DNA from: Spirochaetia bacterium
GTDB taxonomy: Bacteria; Spirochaetota; Spirochaetia; Treponematales; Breznakiellaceae
Length of the DNA stretch: 13,914 nt
NCBI GenBank assembly: GCA_025997595.1
Contig: BNUU01000043.1
Location: 1-13,914 of the forward strand
Reading direction: 5' to 3'
Shown here: positions 6,225 to 12,690 of the stretch, piece after piece
How positions within the stretch are numbered: position 1 is the stretch's first letter
Layout of the letters: every line of letters starts with the position of its first letter
Made by a program: the position numbers and the translations under genes
The notes under the pieces: model-generated
Told to the model about the DNA's origin: nothing
What the model saw: only the letters and a program-made list of their open reading frames with translations
The model's database searches: none

Positions 6225-7700
6225 TTATTCGCCGGAATTCAGTACGCAAAAGTTGGAAGGTCCATTGGCGGCTTCTATGGCAGCCACAAAGGGATCCTCT
6301 ACCAGCTTTTCCCGGTTGGGATCGACCCCTGCCACAGAGGTTACCTTGCCGCCGGGTCCCAGGGGCGCTCCGGGTACCCGGAAACGGGAAACATTCCGGG
6401 GGGCCACACTGGTTTCTTCAGGCTTTTTAAGCTGGGGCGCCCAGTCGTAGGGGACCCGGTAGGACCGGTAGATCCAGTTTTCCCGGAGCCCGGACCGGGA
6501 CTGTTTAAAATAGGGATTGATGTATTCCCAAAGGGTCTTATGATCGATGCCTACTTCCAGGATCCTGCCATTGGTCCCTTCGGTGATCAGGGTGTTGCCG
6601 TTGGGCAGCCGCTGGGCGGAACCGATGAAGGAGCTGTAGAGCTTGTAGGAATCCAGGGGATGAATGTGCCCCGCCTCGACCGGGGAATACTGCCAGGCCA
6701 CCTTGAGGGTGATGGGATCAAATTCCAGCACCCGCGAATAATCCCGGCGCTGGTTGGCGGTACCGTATTTTGACACCCCGTTGGGGACGCCGTATCCGGC
6801 CCAGCCGCCGTTGTCAAAGACCAGGAAATCCCCTTCCCCGGGCAGGCCCGGGGCTATCATATGGAAATGGTGCTGGCCGATGAGCCAGCCGAAGGGGGTA
6901 TCGCTGAAATCCGGGCCCAGCCGCCAAACTACCTTGCCGGTTTCCTTGCTGATGATGGCCAGGATATTGGCGTTCCGGGCGTCCCAGATAATGTTATCCG
7001 GGTGGAACCGCCGGTCCCCTCCGTCGTACCACCTGTTCGGCCCCAGGGTAGACATGCTGTTTATGGCAAGGTAGAACCCGTTGCCGCCATTGCCCAATTC
7101 CGTGCTCGGCAGACGGTAGATCGCATTTTTTGCCGCCTCATCAAAGCCCAGCTCTTCAAAATGATCCCCCGCGTTCCACTCCCAGATTATTTTGCCTTCC
7201 CAGTTTACTTCGATGATCCGGCTGTCCAAAAGGGTCTTGCCGGATATGGCCGGATCATTACGCTCCCGAACGGTCAGGATCAGGGTGTTCCCCCCGTCTG
7301 TCCGGGGCTTTGCCCCCGGTGCATAGTAGCCGGTGGAGGAACCTTCCCGCTGGTAATCGTGGTTTTGCCGGGCCGCCCAGCGGGGCGCCCTTCCCGGATC
7401 GGAAATAAATTCGTTGTGATCGAATTTCCATACGATGTTCCCGTTCCAGTCCGCCTGTACCAAATCCAGATTGTCAAAGGGGTGGGCCTGGGGGTCCCGT
7501 TCCCCGGTGTGCCCCATCACAAAACCGCCGGGAAGCAGTTTATTGGGGTCCCCCTTAATGCCCTCCCATACATGAACTTCCCTGCCGTTCATGTCGATAA
7601 GGATCGCCCCCTTGGGGGACGGAAACACCGTATAGCCGTTCCAGGCCGCCTCTTTGTCATAAATCGTTACCCCCGAGGGGTAAACCGTGGGATGTCCCAT
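6225..7700 (-). CDS. Arylsulfotransferase (ASST)-like beta-propeller protein, first copy
   Basis: This 491-residue paralogue of the next gene downstream aligns with it over almost its whole length. The shared blocks include MGHP-YP-G, NGYT-FPS-KG, QREGSSTGYYAPG (117-129), FHPDNIIWDARNANILAI (232-249), GQHHFHM (275-281), LVFDNGGW and RLPNGNT-ITEG. H114, H233 and H277-H280 are catalytic candidates. About 50 extra residues follow the last propeller motif (RVPGAPLGPGGK onward), absent from the second copy. The frame can be opened at 7706 (MY-MGHP), but AAGGAGGT (7707-7714) abuts that ATG and lies 6 nt from the ATG at 7700. The paralogue also begins MGHP, so I chose 7700. No signal peptide is present. 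Its place 67 bp behind an SsuC-like permease gene suggests that the imported solute is an aryl sulfate or a sulfuryl acceptor. Family assignment is good; substrate is unknown. Confidence 0.84.
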   Translation of the reverse strand: MGHPTVYPSGVTIYDKEAAWNGYTVFPSPKGAILIDMNGREVHVWEGIKGDPNKLLPGGFVMGHTGERDPQAHPFDNLDLVQADWNGNIVWKFDHNEFISDPGRAPRWAARQNHDYQREGSSTGYYAPGAKPRTDGGNTLILTVRERNDPAISGKTLLDSRIIEVNWEGKIIWEWNAGDHFEELGFDEAAKNAIYRLPSTELGNGGNGFYLAINSMSTLGPNRWYDGGDRRFHPDNIIWDARNANILAIISKETGKVVWRLGPDFSDTPFGWLIGQHHFHMIAPGLPGEGDFLVFDNGGWAGYGVPNGVSKYGTANQRRDYSRVLEFDPITLKVAWQYSPVEAGHIHPLDSYKLYSSFIGSAQRLPNGNTLITEGTNGRILEVGIDHKTLWEYINPYFKQSRSGLRENWIYRSYRVPYDWAPQLKKPEETSVAPRNVSRFRVPGAPLGPGGKVTSVAGVDPNREKLVEDPFVAAIEAANGPSNFCVLNSGE

Positions 7701-7767
7701 ATACATACCTCCTTAACAATGATCTATATTAAAAGCCGCCCTGCCGGGGAATAGTGACCTAATGCCG

Positions 7768-8547
7768 TTATTTCCGGTCCACAACGCCGAATCTTCTTAA
7801 TACGGTTCTGCCGAAGAGCCGTAAGAGCCGATCCGAGGTATACCCGAGGATACCCAATGTGAGGATCCCTACGAATATCCAGTCGGTTCTGAAATAGAGC
7901 CGGGAGGTATAAATGAGGTACCCGAGCCCCTCACGGGCTGCGAGCATTTCCGCGGCAACCACGGAAATAATGGCGCCCCCCAGGCCCAGCCGTATCCCGG
8001 TAAAAATATGGGGGACCGAGGCGGGGATGGTAACGGTAAAAAATATCTGCGCCGCAGTCGCGCCCTGGGACTCCGCCACATGAAGGGTGATACTGTTGAT
8101 GCTCACCACCCCGACAATGGTGTTGATGACAATGGGAAAGGTGCTGGCGTATACGATGAGGGCGATCTTCGATTCCTCCCCGACTCCCAGCCACATGAGA
8201 AAGAGGGTAAGAAAACCGATGGCGGGGATGAAACGGAAAAAATTGATAAAGGGCTCGAAGATACGCCGGACGGTACCGAACTGGCCAATCAAAAGTCCCA
8301 TGGGAATGGCGAGCAGCATCCCCAGGATCCAGCCGGTAAATATCCGCATAAAACTGATGCCGATGTACCGGAACAACACCCCGTTAAGGAGGATCTCCCT
8401 GCCGCCCAAAAAAGTTTGATAGGGTCCGGGGAGAAATTCAGTGGCGTTGATCGCCGCCGCAGTCTGCCAAATCAGCAGCAAGAGGCCCCAGGTGATGAAT
8501 CCCTTATTCAGCAGAAACCCCCAGATATTTTTTATGTTTTTCTTCAT
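7768..8547 (-). CDS. ABC transporter permease, SsuC/TauC type
   Basis: This 259-residue inner-membrane subunit belongs to the binding-protein-dependent transport permease family for sulfonates, nitrate, taurine and related anions. About six hydrophobic segments are visible: around 18-33, 70-88, 104-121, 127-148, 187-203 and 223-236. The cytoplasmic EAA loop that docks on the ATPase is at about 157-190 (VAESQGATAAQIFFTVTIPA, ending in the expected G-rich helix). The frame can be extended upstream to 8664, but that part overlaps the ATPase gene. AGGAAG stands just ahead of the ATG at 8547, so the shorter form is chosen; it lies 19 bp behind the ATPase stop. It works with the ATPase upstream and probably with the binding protein encoded at 11467-12483. 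The substrate is inferred from neighbours to be an organosulfur ester or sulfonate. Confidence 0.92.
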   Translation of the reverse strand: MKKNIKNIWGFLLNKGFITWGLLLLIWQTAAAINATEFLPGPYQTFLGGREILLNGVLFRYIGISFMRIFTGWILGMLLAIPMGLLIGQFGTVRRIFEPFINFFRFIPAIGFLTLFLMWLGVGEESKIALIVYASTFPIVINTIVGVVSINSITLHVAESQGATAAQIFFTVTIPASVPHIFTGIRLGLGGAIISVVAAEMLAAREGLGYLIYTSRLYFRTDWIFVGILTLGILGYTSDRLLRLFGRTVLRRFGVVDRK

Positions 8548-8566
8548 GGCCGCTTCCTTTCCGTCC

Positions 8567-9328
8567 TTAAATTGAGTACTCAATATCGAAATATCCCTGG
8601 ATAGTCTGAACCAGGGCCGCAGTAGTAGGGTCAGAGGTCTTCCGGTTGTAGGGGAAGGGCACATCCAGGGTTTTCATAATCCGGGCGTTCGGCGCACGGG
8701 ACATGATGCTGATCTTCTGTCCCAAATACACCGCTTCCTGGATATCATGGGTAACAAAAATGATGGTCTTGCGGGTTTCCTGCCAGATTTTTATCAGCTC
8801 GTTCTGCATTAAGCGCCGGGTTTGGGCATCCAGTGCGCCGAAGGGTTCATCCATAATCAGGATCTTGGGATTATTGGCCATGCTCCGGGCAATCTGTACC
8901 CGCTGCTTCATGCCGCCGGAAAGTTCATGGGGATACTTGTTCTCGTGCCCGTCCAGGCCCACCAGGGTCGTACAGCGCCGCACAATTTTAGCCCGCTCCG
9001 TCCCGGGAACATGCCGGATCTTCAGCCCATATTCGATATTCTTCCACACCGTGATCCAGGGAAAAATGGCGGAATCCGCATTCTGAAACACCACTCCCCG
9101 CTCAAAGCCGGGCTTTTCTACCTCTTCTCCGTCGACAAATACATGACCCGCAGTTTTTTTCACGAACCCGGCAATGATATTGAGCAGCGTTGACTTGCCG
9201 CAGCCGCTCCACCCCAGAAAGATGTGAAATTCCCCGTCCTTGATATTGAGGCTGATATTGTCCAGTACGGAATTTACCCCATCATAACTTTTTGACAGCC
9301 CTTCAATCCGAATGATATTTTCATCCAT
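8567..9328 (-). CDS. ABC transporter ATP-binding protein, SsuB/TauB type
   Basis: This 253-residue cytoplasmic ATPase powers the adjacent permease. All nucleotide-binding motifs are intact: Walker [10 protein letters not shown] (39-47), the Q-loop FQNAD with Q82, signature LSGGMKQR (136-143), Walker B ILIMDEP (156-162), D-loop GALD (164-167) and switch His in FVTHD (H194). Overall it resembles the nitrate/sulfonate/taurine ATPases. It is the first gene of a minus-strand run of seven genes, with a TTGACA-bearing promoter upstream at 9377-9403. Its start shares a 161-bp divergent region with the alkylsulfatase. A purine-rich GGGGAGCAGG segment lies ahead of the ATG. Confidence 0.94.
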   Translation of the reverse strand: MDENIIRIEGLSKSYDGVNSVLDNISLNIKDGEFHIFLGWSGCGKSTLLNIIAGFVKKTAGHVFVDGEEVEKPGFERGVVFQNADSAIFPWITVWKNIEYGLKIRHVPGTERAKIVRRCTTLVGLDGHENKYPHELSGGMKQRVQIARSMANNPKILIMDEPFGALDAQTRRLMQNELIKIWQETRKTIIFVTHDIQEAVYLGQKISIMSRAPNARIMKTLDVPFPYNRKTSDPTTAALVQTIQGYFDIEYSI

Positions 9329-9376
9329 ACAGAACCTGCTCCCCTTGGTGACATATTAAACACATTGAAATAGTAG

Positions 9377-9403
9377 GTTATAGGACCAGGCAAAAAATGT
9401 CAA
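9377..9403 (-). promoter_or_regulatory. Candidate promoter of the ATPase-permease-ASST operon
   Basis: On the minus strand TTGACA (9398-9403), a perfect -35 box, is followed after 15 bp by TATAAC (9377-9382). The short spacer is suboptimal. The same TTGACA-N15-TATA arrangement, with a shared TCCTATA around the -10, appears before the binding-protein gene. The start point would be near 9370, giving a leader of about 40 nt. Confidence 0.45.
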
Positions 9404-9420
9404 GCTATTTTCAAGAGCCA

Positions 9421-9449
9421 TTGACCAATTTTCCGCCCTTTTATATCAT
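9421..9449 (+). promoter_or_regulatory. Candidate promoter of the alkylsulfatase gene
   Basis: TTGACC (9421-9426) and TATCAT (9444-9449) are 17 bp apart, each with one mismatch to consensus. Transcription would start near 9456, about 35 nt before the ATG at 9490. Its position inside the longer open frame that begins at 9397 argues that the upstream extension of that frame is not translated. Confidence 0.5.
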
Positions 9450-9489
9450 ATTAAATACCTATATATTATATGAAAAAGAGGTATACGTC

Positions 9490-11403
9490 ATGAGCAATCT
9501 GACCAATGAACGAAAAAACGCCACCGAATACACCCGCGCGGCCAATCGGGGGTTCGCCAAAAAGCACTACCTTGATTTTGACGAAAAGTCCGACTTTGAG
9601 GACACCCGGCGGGGATTCATTGCAAAAATGGATGGCAAAATCGAGGGAAAAAACGGGGGAACCCTTTGGGATTGGGAAAGCTACCGCTTCCTTGCGGAGG
9701 AACAGAATCCCGATACGGTTAACCCCAGTCTTTGGCGGCAGGCCCGGTTAAATGCCACCCCCGGCCTCTACAAGGTGACCGATGGGGTATACCAGGTCCG
9801 GGGTTACGATATTTCAATAATTACTTTTATAGAAGGAAAAAACAGTTACCTTGTGATTGATCCCATCACCTCCGAGGAGACCGCCCGGGCCTGCCGGGAG
9901 CTCCTGTTTAAGCATATCGGGGAACGGCCCATTCAGGCGGTGGTGTATACCCACAGCCATGTGGACCATTGGGCGGGGGTTAATGGGGTTGTGAACATAG
10001 AAGATGTGCGGCAGGGTACGGTACGGATCATCGCCCCCGAGGGATTTATGGGCGCCGCGGTGAGCGAAAATATCCTCGCGGGGAACGCCATGACCCGCCG
10101 GGGGGAATACATGTTCGGCGCCTTTTTGCCCCGGGACGCCCGGGGCCAGGTGGACGGCGGCATCGGAAAAATGCTCCCCGGGGGAACCATCGGTCTTATC
10201 GCCCCCACGGATACCATCCGGGCCACCGGCGACTCCCTTACCATTGACGGGGTGGAACTGGTTTTTCAGCTTGTCCCCAATACGGAGGCTCCCGCCGAGA
10301 TGAACGTCTTTCTTCCCGGTCACCGGGCTCTCCTGATGGCTGAAATTTGCAGCCGGAGCATGCATAACCTCTATACCATCCGGGGCGCCGAAGTGCGGGA
10401 CGCCAAGGGCTGGGCCCATTACATCGACGAGGCCATCGAACGCTATGCCCCCCAGGCGGATGTAGTTTTTACCACCCACGGCTGGCCCGTCTGGGGGACC
10501 GAACAGGGAATCGGCTATCTTAAAAAACAGCGGGACGGGTATAAATATATCCACGACCAAACCCTGCGTCTTGCCAACCAGGGTTACACCATGCTGGAGA
10601 TCGCGGAAAAAATTCAGCTCCCCAAAAGCCTGGAAAAGGAATGGGCCTTCCGGGGAACCTACGGCACCCTGCACCATAATTCCAAGGCGGTGTACAATCG
10701 CTACCTGGGGTTCTACGATGGGAACCCCGCCACCCTTTTCCAGCTTCCCCCGGAGGACGCGGGCAAAAAATACGTTGAGTTCATGGGGGGCGCGGCGGCG
10801 GTTTTGGAAAAGGCACAGGCCGCCTTTGAGAAGGGCGAGTACCGCTGGGCTGCCCAGGTGGTAAATCACCTGGTGTTTGCGGAGCCCGAAAACGAAGAGG
10901 CCCGGCTCCTCCAGGCGGACGCCCTGGAACAGCTGGGCTATCAGGCGGAATCCGCCCCCTGGCGGAATGCCTTTTTATCCGGGGCCTGGGAACTCCGCCA
11001 CCACGGAGCAAAACGGGCCGGCGGGCTTAACGCCAAAGCCAATATGGCCGCCGCCATGGACATCGGCAATATCTTTGACTCCCTTGCCGTCCGCCTGGAC
11101 GGCCTTAAGGCCGAGGGGAAAGAGCTGACCATCAACTTTGACTTCACCGACATCGGCCGCCAATACGTCCTCAAACTGGAAAATTCGGTGCTCAACTATT
11201 GGGAGGGCAAACAGGCGGCGGACGCGGACCTTTCGGTGACCCTTTCCAAAAAAGTGCTGATAGAACTGCTGTTGGGCAAGCTCAGGGCCGCCTGGGACGT
11301 GGTCACCCAGGGGATCAAATTTTCGGGGGACATTAAAAAACTTGCGGAACTGGCGGGTCTGCTTGACAGGGTGGAACCGGGCTTCAATATCGTTACGCCC
11401 TAG
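9490..11403 (+). CDS. Alkyl sulfatase, metallo-beta-lactamase fold, SdsA/BDS1 type
   Basis: This 637-residue enzyme should hydrolyse primary or secondary alkyl sulfates to alcohol and sulfate using two zinc ions. The N-terminal metallo-beta-lactamase domain carries THSHVDHWAG (154-163: H155, H157, D159, H160). Further expected ligands are a Glu in NTEAPAEM (E266 or E270), E285 in LLMAEICSRSMHNLYTIRGA, and H330 in TTHGWPVWG. A helical dimerisation domain follows (about 405-520). A C-terminal SCP2-like domain begins near 540 (TINFDFTDIGRQYVLKLENS), as in SdsA1, where it is thought to hold the hydrophobic tail. The frame is open from 9397, but AAGAGG lies 8-9 nt before the ATG at 9490 and family alignment starts there. 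No signal peptide is present, so it is predicted cytosolic, unlike secreted SdsA1. It is divergent from the ATPase and convergent with the binding-protein gene. Confidence 0.93.
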   Translation: MSNLTNERKNATEYTRAANRGFAKKHYLDFDEKSDFEDTRRGFIAKMDGKIEGKNGGTLWDWESYRFLAEEQNPDTVNPSLWRQARLNATPGLYKVTDGVYQVRGYDISIITFIEGKNSYLVIDPITSEETARACRELLFKHIGERPIQAVVYTHSHVDHWAGVNGVVNIEDVRQGTVRIIAPEGFMGAAVSENILAGNAMTRRGEYMFGAFLPRDARGQVDGGIGKMLPGGTIGLIAPTDTIRATGDSLTIDGVELVFQLVPNTEAPAEMNVFLPGHRALLMAEICSRSMHNLYTIRGAEVRDAKGWAHYIDEAIERYAPQADVVFTTHGWPVWGTEQGIGYLKKQRDGYKYIHDQTLRLANQGYTMLEIAEKIQLPKSLEKEWAFRGTYGTLHHNSKAVYNRYLGFYDGNPATLFQLPPEDAGKKYVEFMGGAAAVLEKAQAAFEKGEYRWAAQVVNHLVFAEPENEEARLLQADALEQLGYQAESAPWRNAFLSGAWELRHHGAKRAGGLNAKANMAAAMDIGNIFDSLAVRLDGLKAEGKELTINFDFTDIGRQYVLKLENSVLNYWEGKQAADADLSVTLSKKVLIELLLGKLRAAWDVVTQGIKFSGDIKKLAELAGLLDRVEPGFNIVTP

Positions 11404-11409
11404 AATGTG

Positions 11410-11452
11410 AAGCCATGGGCCCGCCGGTATACGGCGGCGCAGCCCATGGCTT
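11410..11452. terminator. Bidirectional hairpin between alkylsulfatase and binding-protein genes
   Basis: AAGCCATGGGC (11410-11420) pairs perfectly with GCCCATGGCTT (11442-11452). An inner CCGCCG (11421-11426) pairs with CGGCGG (11432-11437) around a 5-nt loop, leaving a 4-nt bulge on the 3' side. The stem of 17 pairs fills the short gap between two convergent genes and probably ends both transcripts. Only a short T-rich run follows on the plus strand and none on the minus strand, so intrinsic termination is weaker than usual. Confidence 0.6.
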
Positions 11453-11466
11453 TCTTACATTAGGAC

Positions 11467-12483
11467 TTATTTGAACTGTTCCCGTCCGGGGTATGCCGCA
11501 TTCAGGGCATCCACGTTGATATATTTCTTTAAATCATAGGGATACTTGATAATCCCCTGCTCATTGGTCCAGTTGTAGAGATTTTGCAGGGTATCGAAGA
11601 CCTCCTGGTCAAACTTGATGTACCGGCTGCCGGCCTGAAGATTGATAAGAACCTGCTCCACCGGGGTTCCGCTGGCTTTGTTTATGATCTCCGCGGCCCG
11701 TTGGGGGTTTTTGTCCATAAAATCCCAAATTTCCTGCATGGACTTTAAATACTTTGCCGCCGCGCTCTGGTGTTCCTTCAGGAACTGTTCCGTGGCCAAT
11801 ACCACGCTGACCGTGGGCGCGCCGGTCCCGGAAAGATCCGCGATGGCATGGACCCCCGGAATTTTGCTCACCGTTTCCGCAGCCCTGGCGCTGGCCCACA
11901 TACCGGCGGCGGAGCCGTTTTGAACCAGGGCAACCCCTTCCATGGGGGACTCCACGGGCAGGAGTTTTACGCTGGCGGGATTAACCTTGAAATTGCTCAA
12001 AGTTTTGGAGAGCCAGTATTCCACCACGGTTCCCAGCTGGACCACCGAGGACTTGCCCGCCAGATCCGCCGGGGTCTTGAGGTCCTCACGGGCGTAGTAT
12101 TTCCAGGAATCCGGGGAACTGGCCCCCAGGCCGGCGAAAATCCTCAAGGGGCTCGTAGCGGAGCCCCCCAGCCGGTTGAGCACCGCGAAATCCGCCCCAA
12201 AGCCTACGTCCATCTGGCCCAGGGTTACCGCATCGATGGTGTTGATCCCCATGGCAAAGCCGGCGGACTCAATCTTGAGGCCGTTTTTTACCCAGATCCC
12301 CTCGGATTCGCCGATGGACAGCGCGTAGTCCGTGGTGCTGTCGGTCATCACCCCCACCCGCAGGAGTTCCAGGGCCGCCGCATTGCTCCCGCCGCCCGGG
12401 GCTTTGTCCTCGGCCTTAGCCCCGGCGTAGATCTGGGCAAGGCCCAGAACCAGGGCCAATACTACAATAATACTGCGTTTCAT
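11467..12483 (-). CDS. Exported substrate-binding protein, SsuA/TauA/NMT1-like
   Basis: This 338-residue extracytoplasmic binding protein should deliver the solute to the ABC permease at 7768-8547. A signal peptide is clear: KR, then a hydrophobic core to about residue 18, then AQIYAGAKAE with a likely cleavage near 20-24. No cysteine occurs anywhere in the protein, so it is not a lipoprotein. The mature part shows the family layout: LELLRVGVMTDSTTDY near the start, ESEGIWVKNGLKIE (59-72), GQMDVGFGADFAVLNR (89-104), DLKTPADLAGKSS, then PVESPMEGVALVQNGSAAGMWAS (176-198). AAGGAG is 6 nt before the ATG. The gene is not next to its presumed permease; the sulfatase lies between. It has its own promoter followed by a striking inverted repeat. 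Sulfonate or sulfate-ester binding is inferred from context; this family also binds nitrate, taurine and pyrimidine precursors. Confidence 0.88.
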   Translation of the reverse strand: MKRSIIVVLALVLGLAQIYAGAKAEDKAPGGGSNAAALELLRVGVMTDSTTDYALSIGESEGIWVKNGLKIESAGFAMGINTIDAVTLGQMDVGFGADFAVLNRLGGSATSPLRIFAGLGASSPDSWKYYAREDLKTPADLAGKSSVVQLGTVVEYWLSKTLSNFKVNPASVKLLPVESPMEGVALVQNGSAAGMWASARAAETVSKIPGVHAIADLSGTGAPTVSVVLATEQFLKEHQSAAAKYLKSMQEIWDFMDKNPQRAAEIINKASGTPVEQVLINLQAGSRYIKFDQEVFDTLQNLYNWTNEQGIIKYPYDLKKYINVDALNAAYPGREQFK

Positions 12484-12510
12484 ACTTGTCTCCTTCAGTC
12501 TGTGTTTTGC

Positions 12511-12550
12511 ATCAATTCCTATAAAACGTATGTTTATACTAGGAATTGAT
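12511..12550. promoter_or_regulatory. Operator-like inverted repeat before the binding-protein gene
   Basis: ATCAATTCCTA (12511-12521) and TAGGAATTGAT (12540-12550) are perfect 11-bp inverted arms around 18 bp. Within the centre lies a second palindrome, GTAT-N4-ATAC (12528-12539), with its axis displaced by 3 bp. The element begins a few bases downstream of the predicted -10 box, where a repressor would block transcription. It contains AAAACGTAT (12523-12531), shared exactly with the GntR promoter. An RNA stem in the leader is the alternative reading. Confidence 0.6.
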
Positions 12551-12561
12551 TACATATTGAA

Positions 12562-12588
12562 ACTATAGGATAAATAAATATTTGTCAA
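12562..12588 (-). promoter_or_regulatory. Candidate promoter of the binding-protein gene
   Basis: On the minus strand a perfect TTGACA (12583-12588) is followed after 15 bp by TATAGT (12562-12567). The predicted start near 12554 places the inverted repeat at 12511-12550 immediately downstream. The layout, including TCCTATA around the -10, resembles the ATPase operon promoter. Confidence 0.45.
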
Positions 12589-12690
12589 TAGTAGGATCTA
12601 TTTTTTATGAGAATTTTTTTATTTTTTTCTTTTATTTCCTGATAAAATACATAATAATTTTATAGGTAGTTCAAAATACGGAGGCAGAAA

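Larger units (their letters stand above)
12484..12690. promoter_or_regulatory. Divergent AT-rich region between binding-protein and cysteine desulfidase genes
   Basis: This 207-bp stretch holds the minus-strand promoter and operator-like repeat of the binding-protein gene (12511-12588) and, nearer the plus-strand gene, a T-rich tract (about 12600-12640). A weak AT-only inverted repeat ATAAAAT/ATTTTAT (12642-12648, 12657-12663) follows. No promoter for the plus-strand gene could be fixed with confidence; the TATA-like sequences around 12642-12665 are candidates. Confidence 0.5.

Noticed and set aside
5243..7754. Two long plus-strand open frames (5243-6175 and 6861-7754)
   Set aside because: Both mirror the two ASST-like genes. 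Their similarity to each other simply reflects the paralogy of the genes on the other strand.
8548..8664. N-terminal extension of the permease
   Set aside because: It overlaps the ATPase coding end, whereas the ATG at 8547 has its own ribosome site and starts the usual hydrophobic N-terminus.
9397..9489. N-terminal extension of the alkylsulfatase by 31 codons
   Set aside because: It overlaps the predicted promoter, has no ribosome site and is compositionally intergenic. The ATG at 9490 has AAGAGG at proper distance.
9814..10869. A 351-codon minus-strand open frame
   Set aside because: It is antisense to the metal-binding core of the alkylsulfatase, which is unmistakable on the plus strand.
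12600..12640. T-rich tract as an intrinsic terminator
   Set aside because: No G+C-rich stem precedes it, and it lies between divergent gene starts where no terminator is needed. It is probably promoter-proximal AT-rich DNA.
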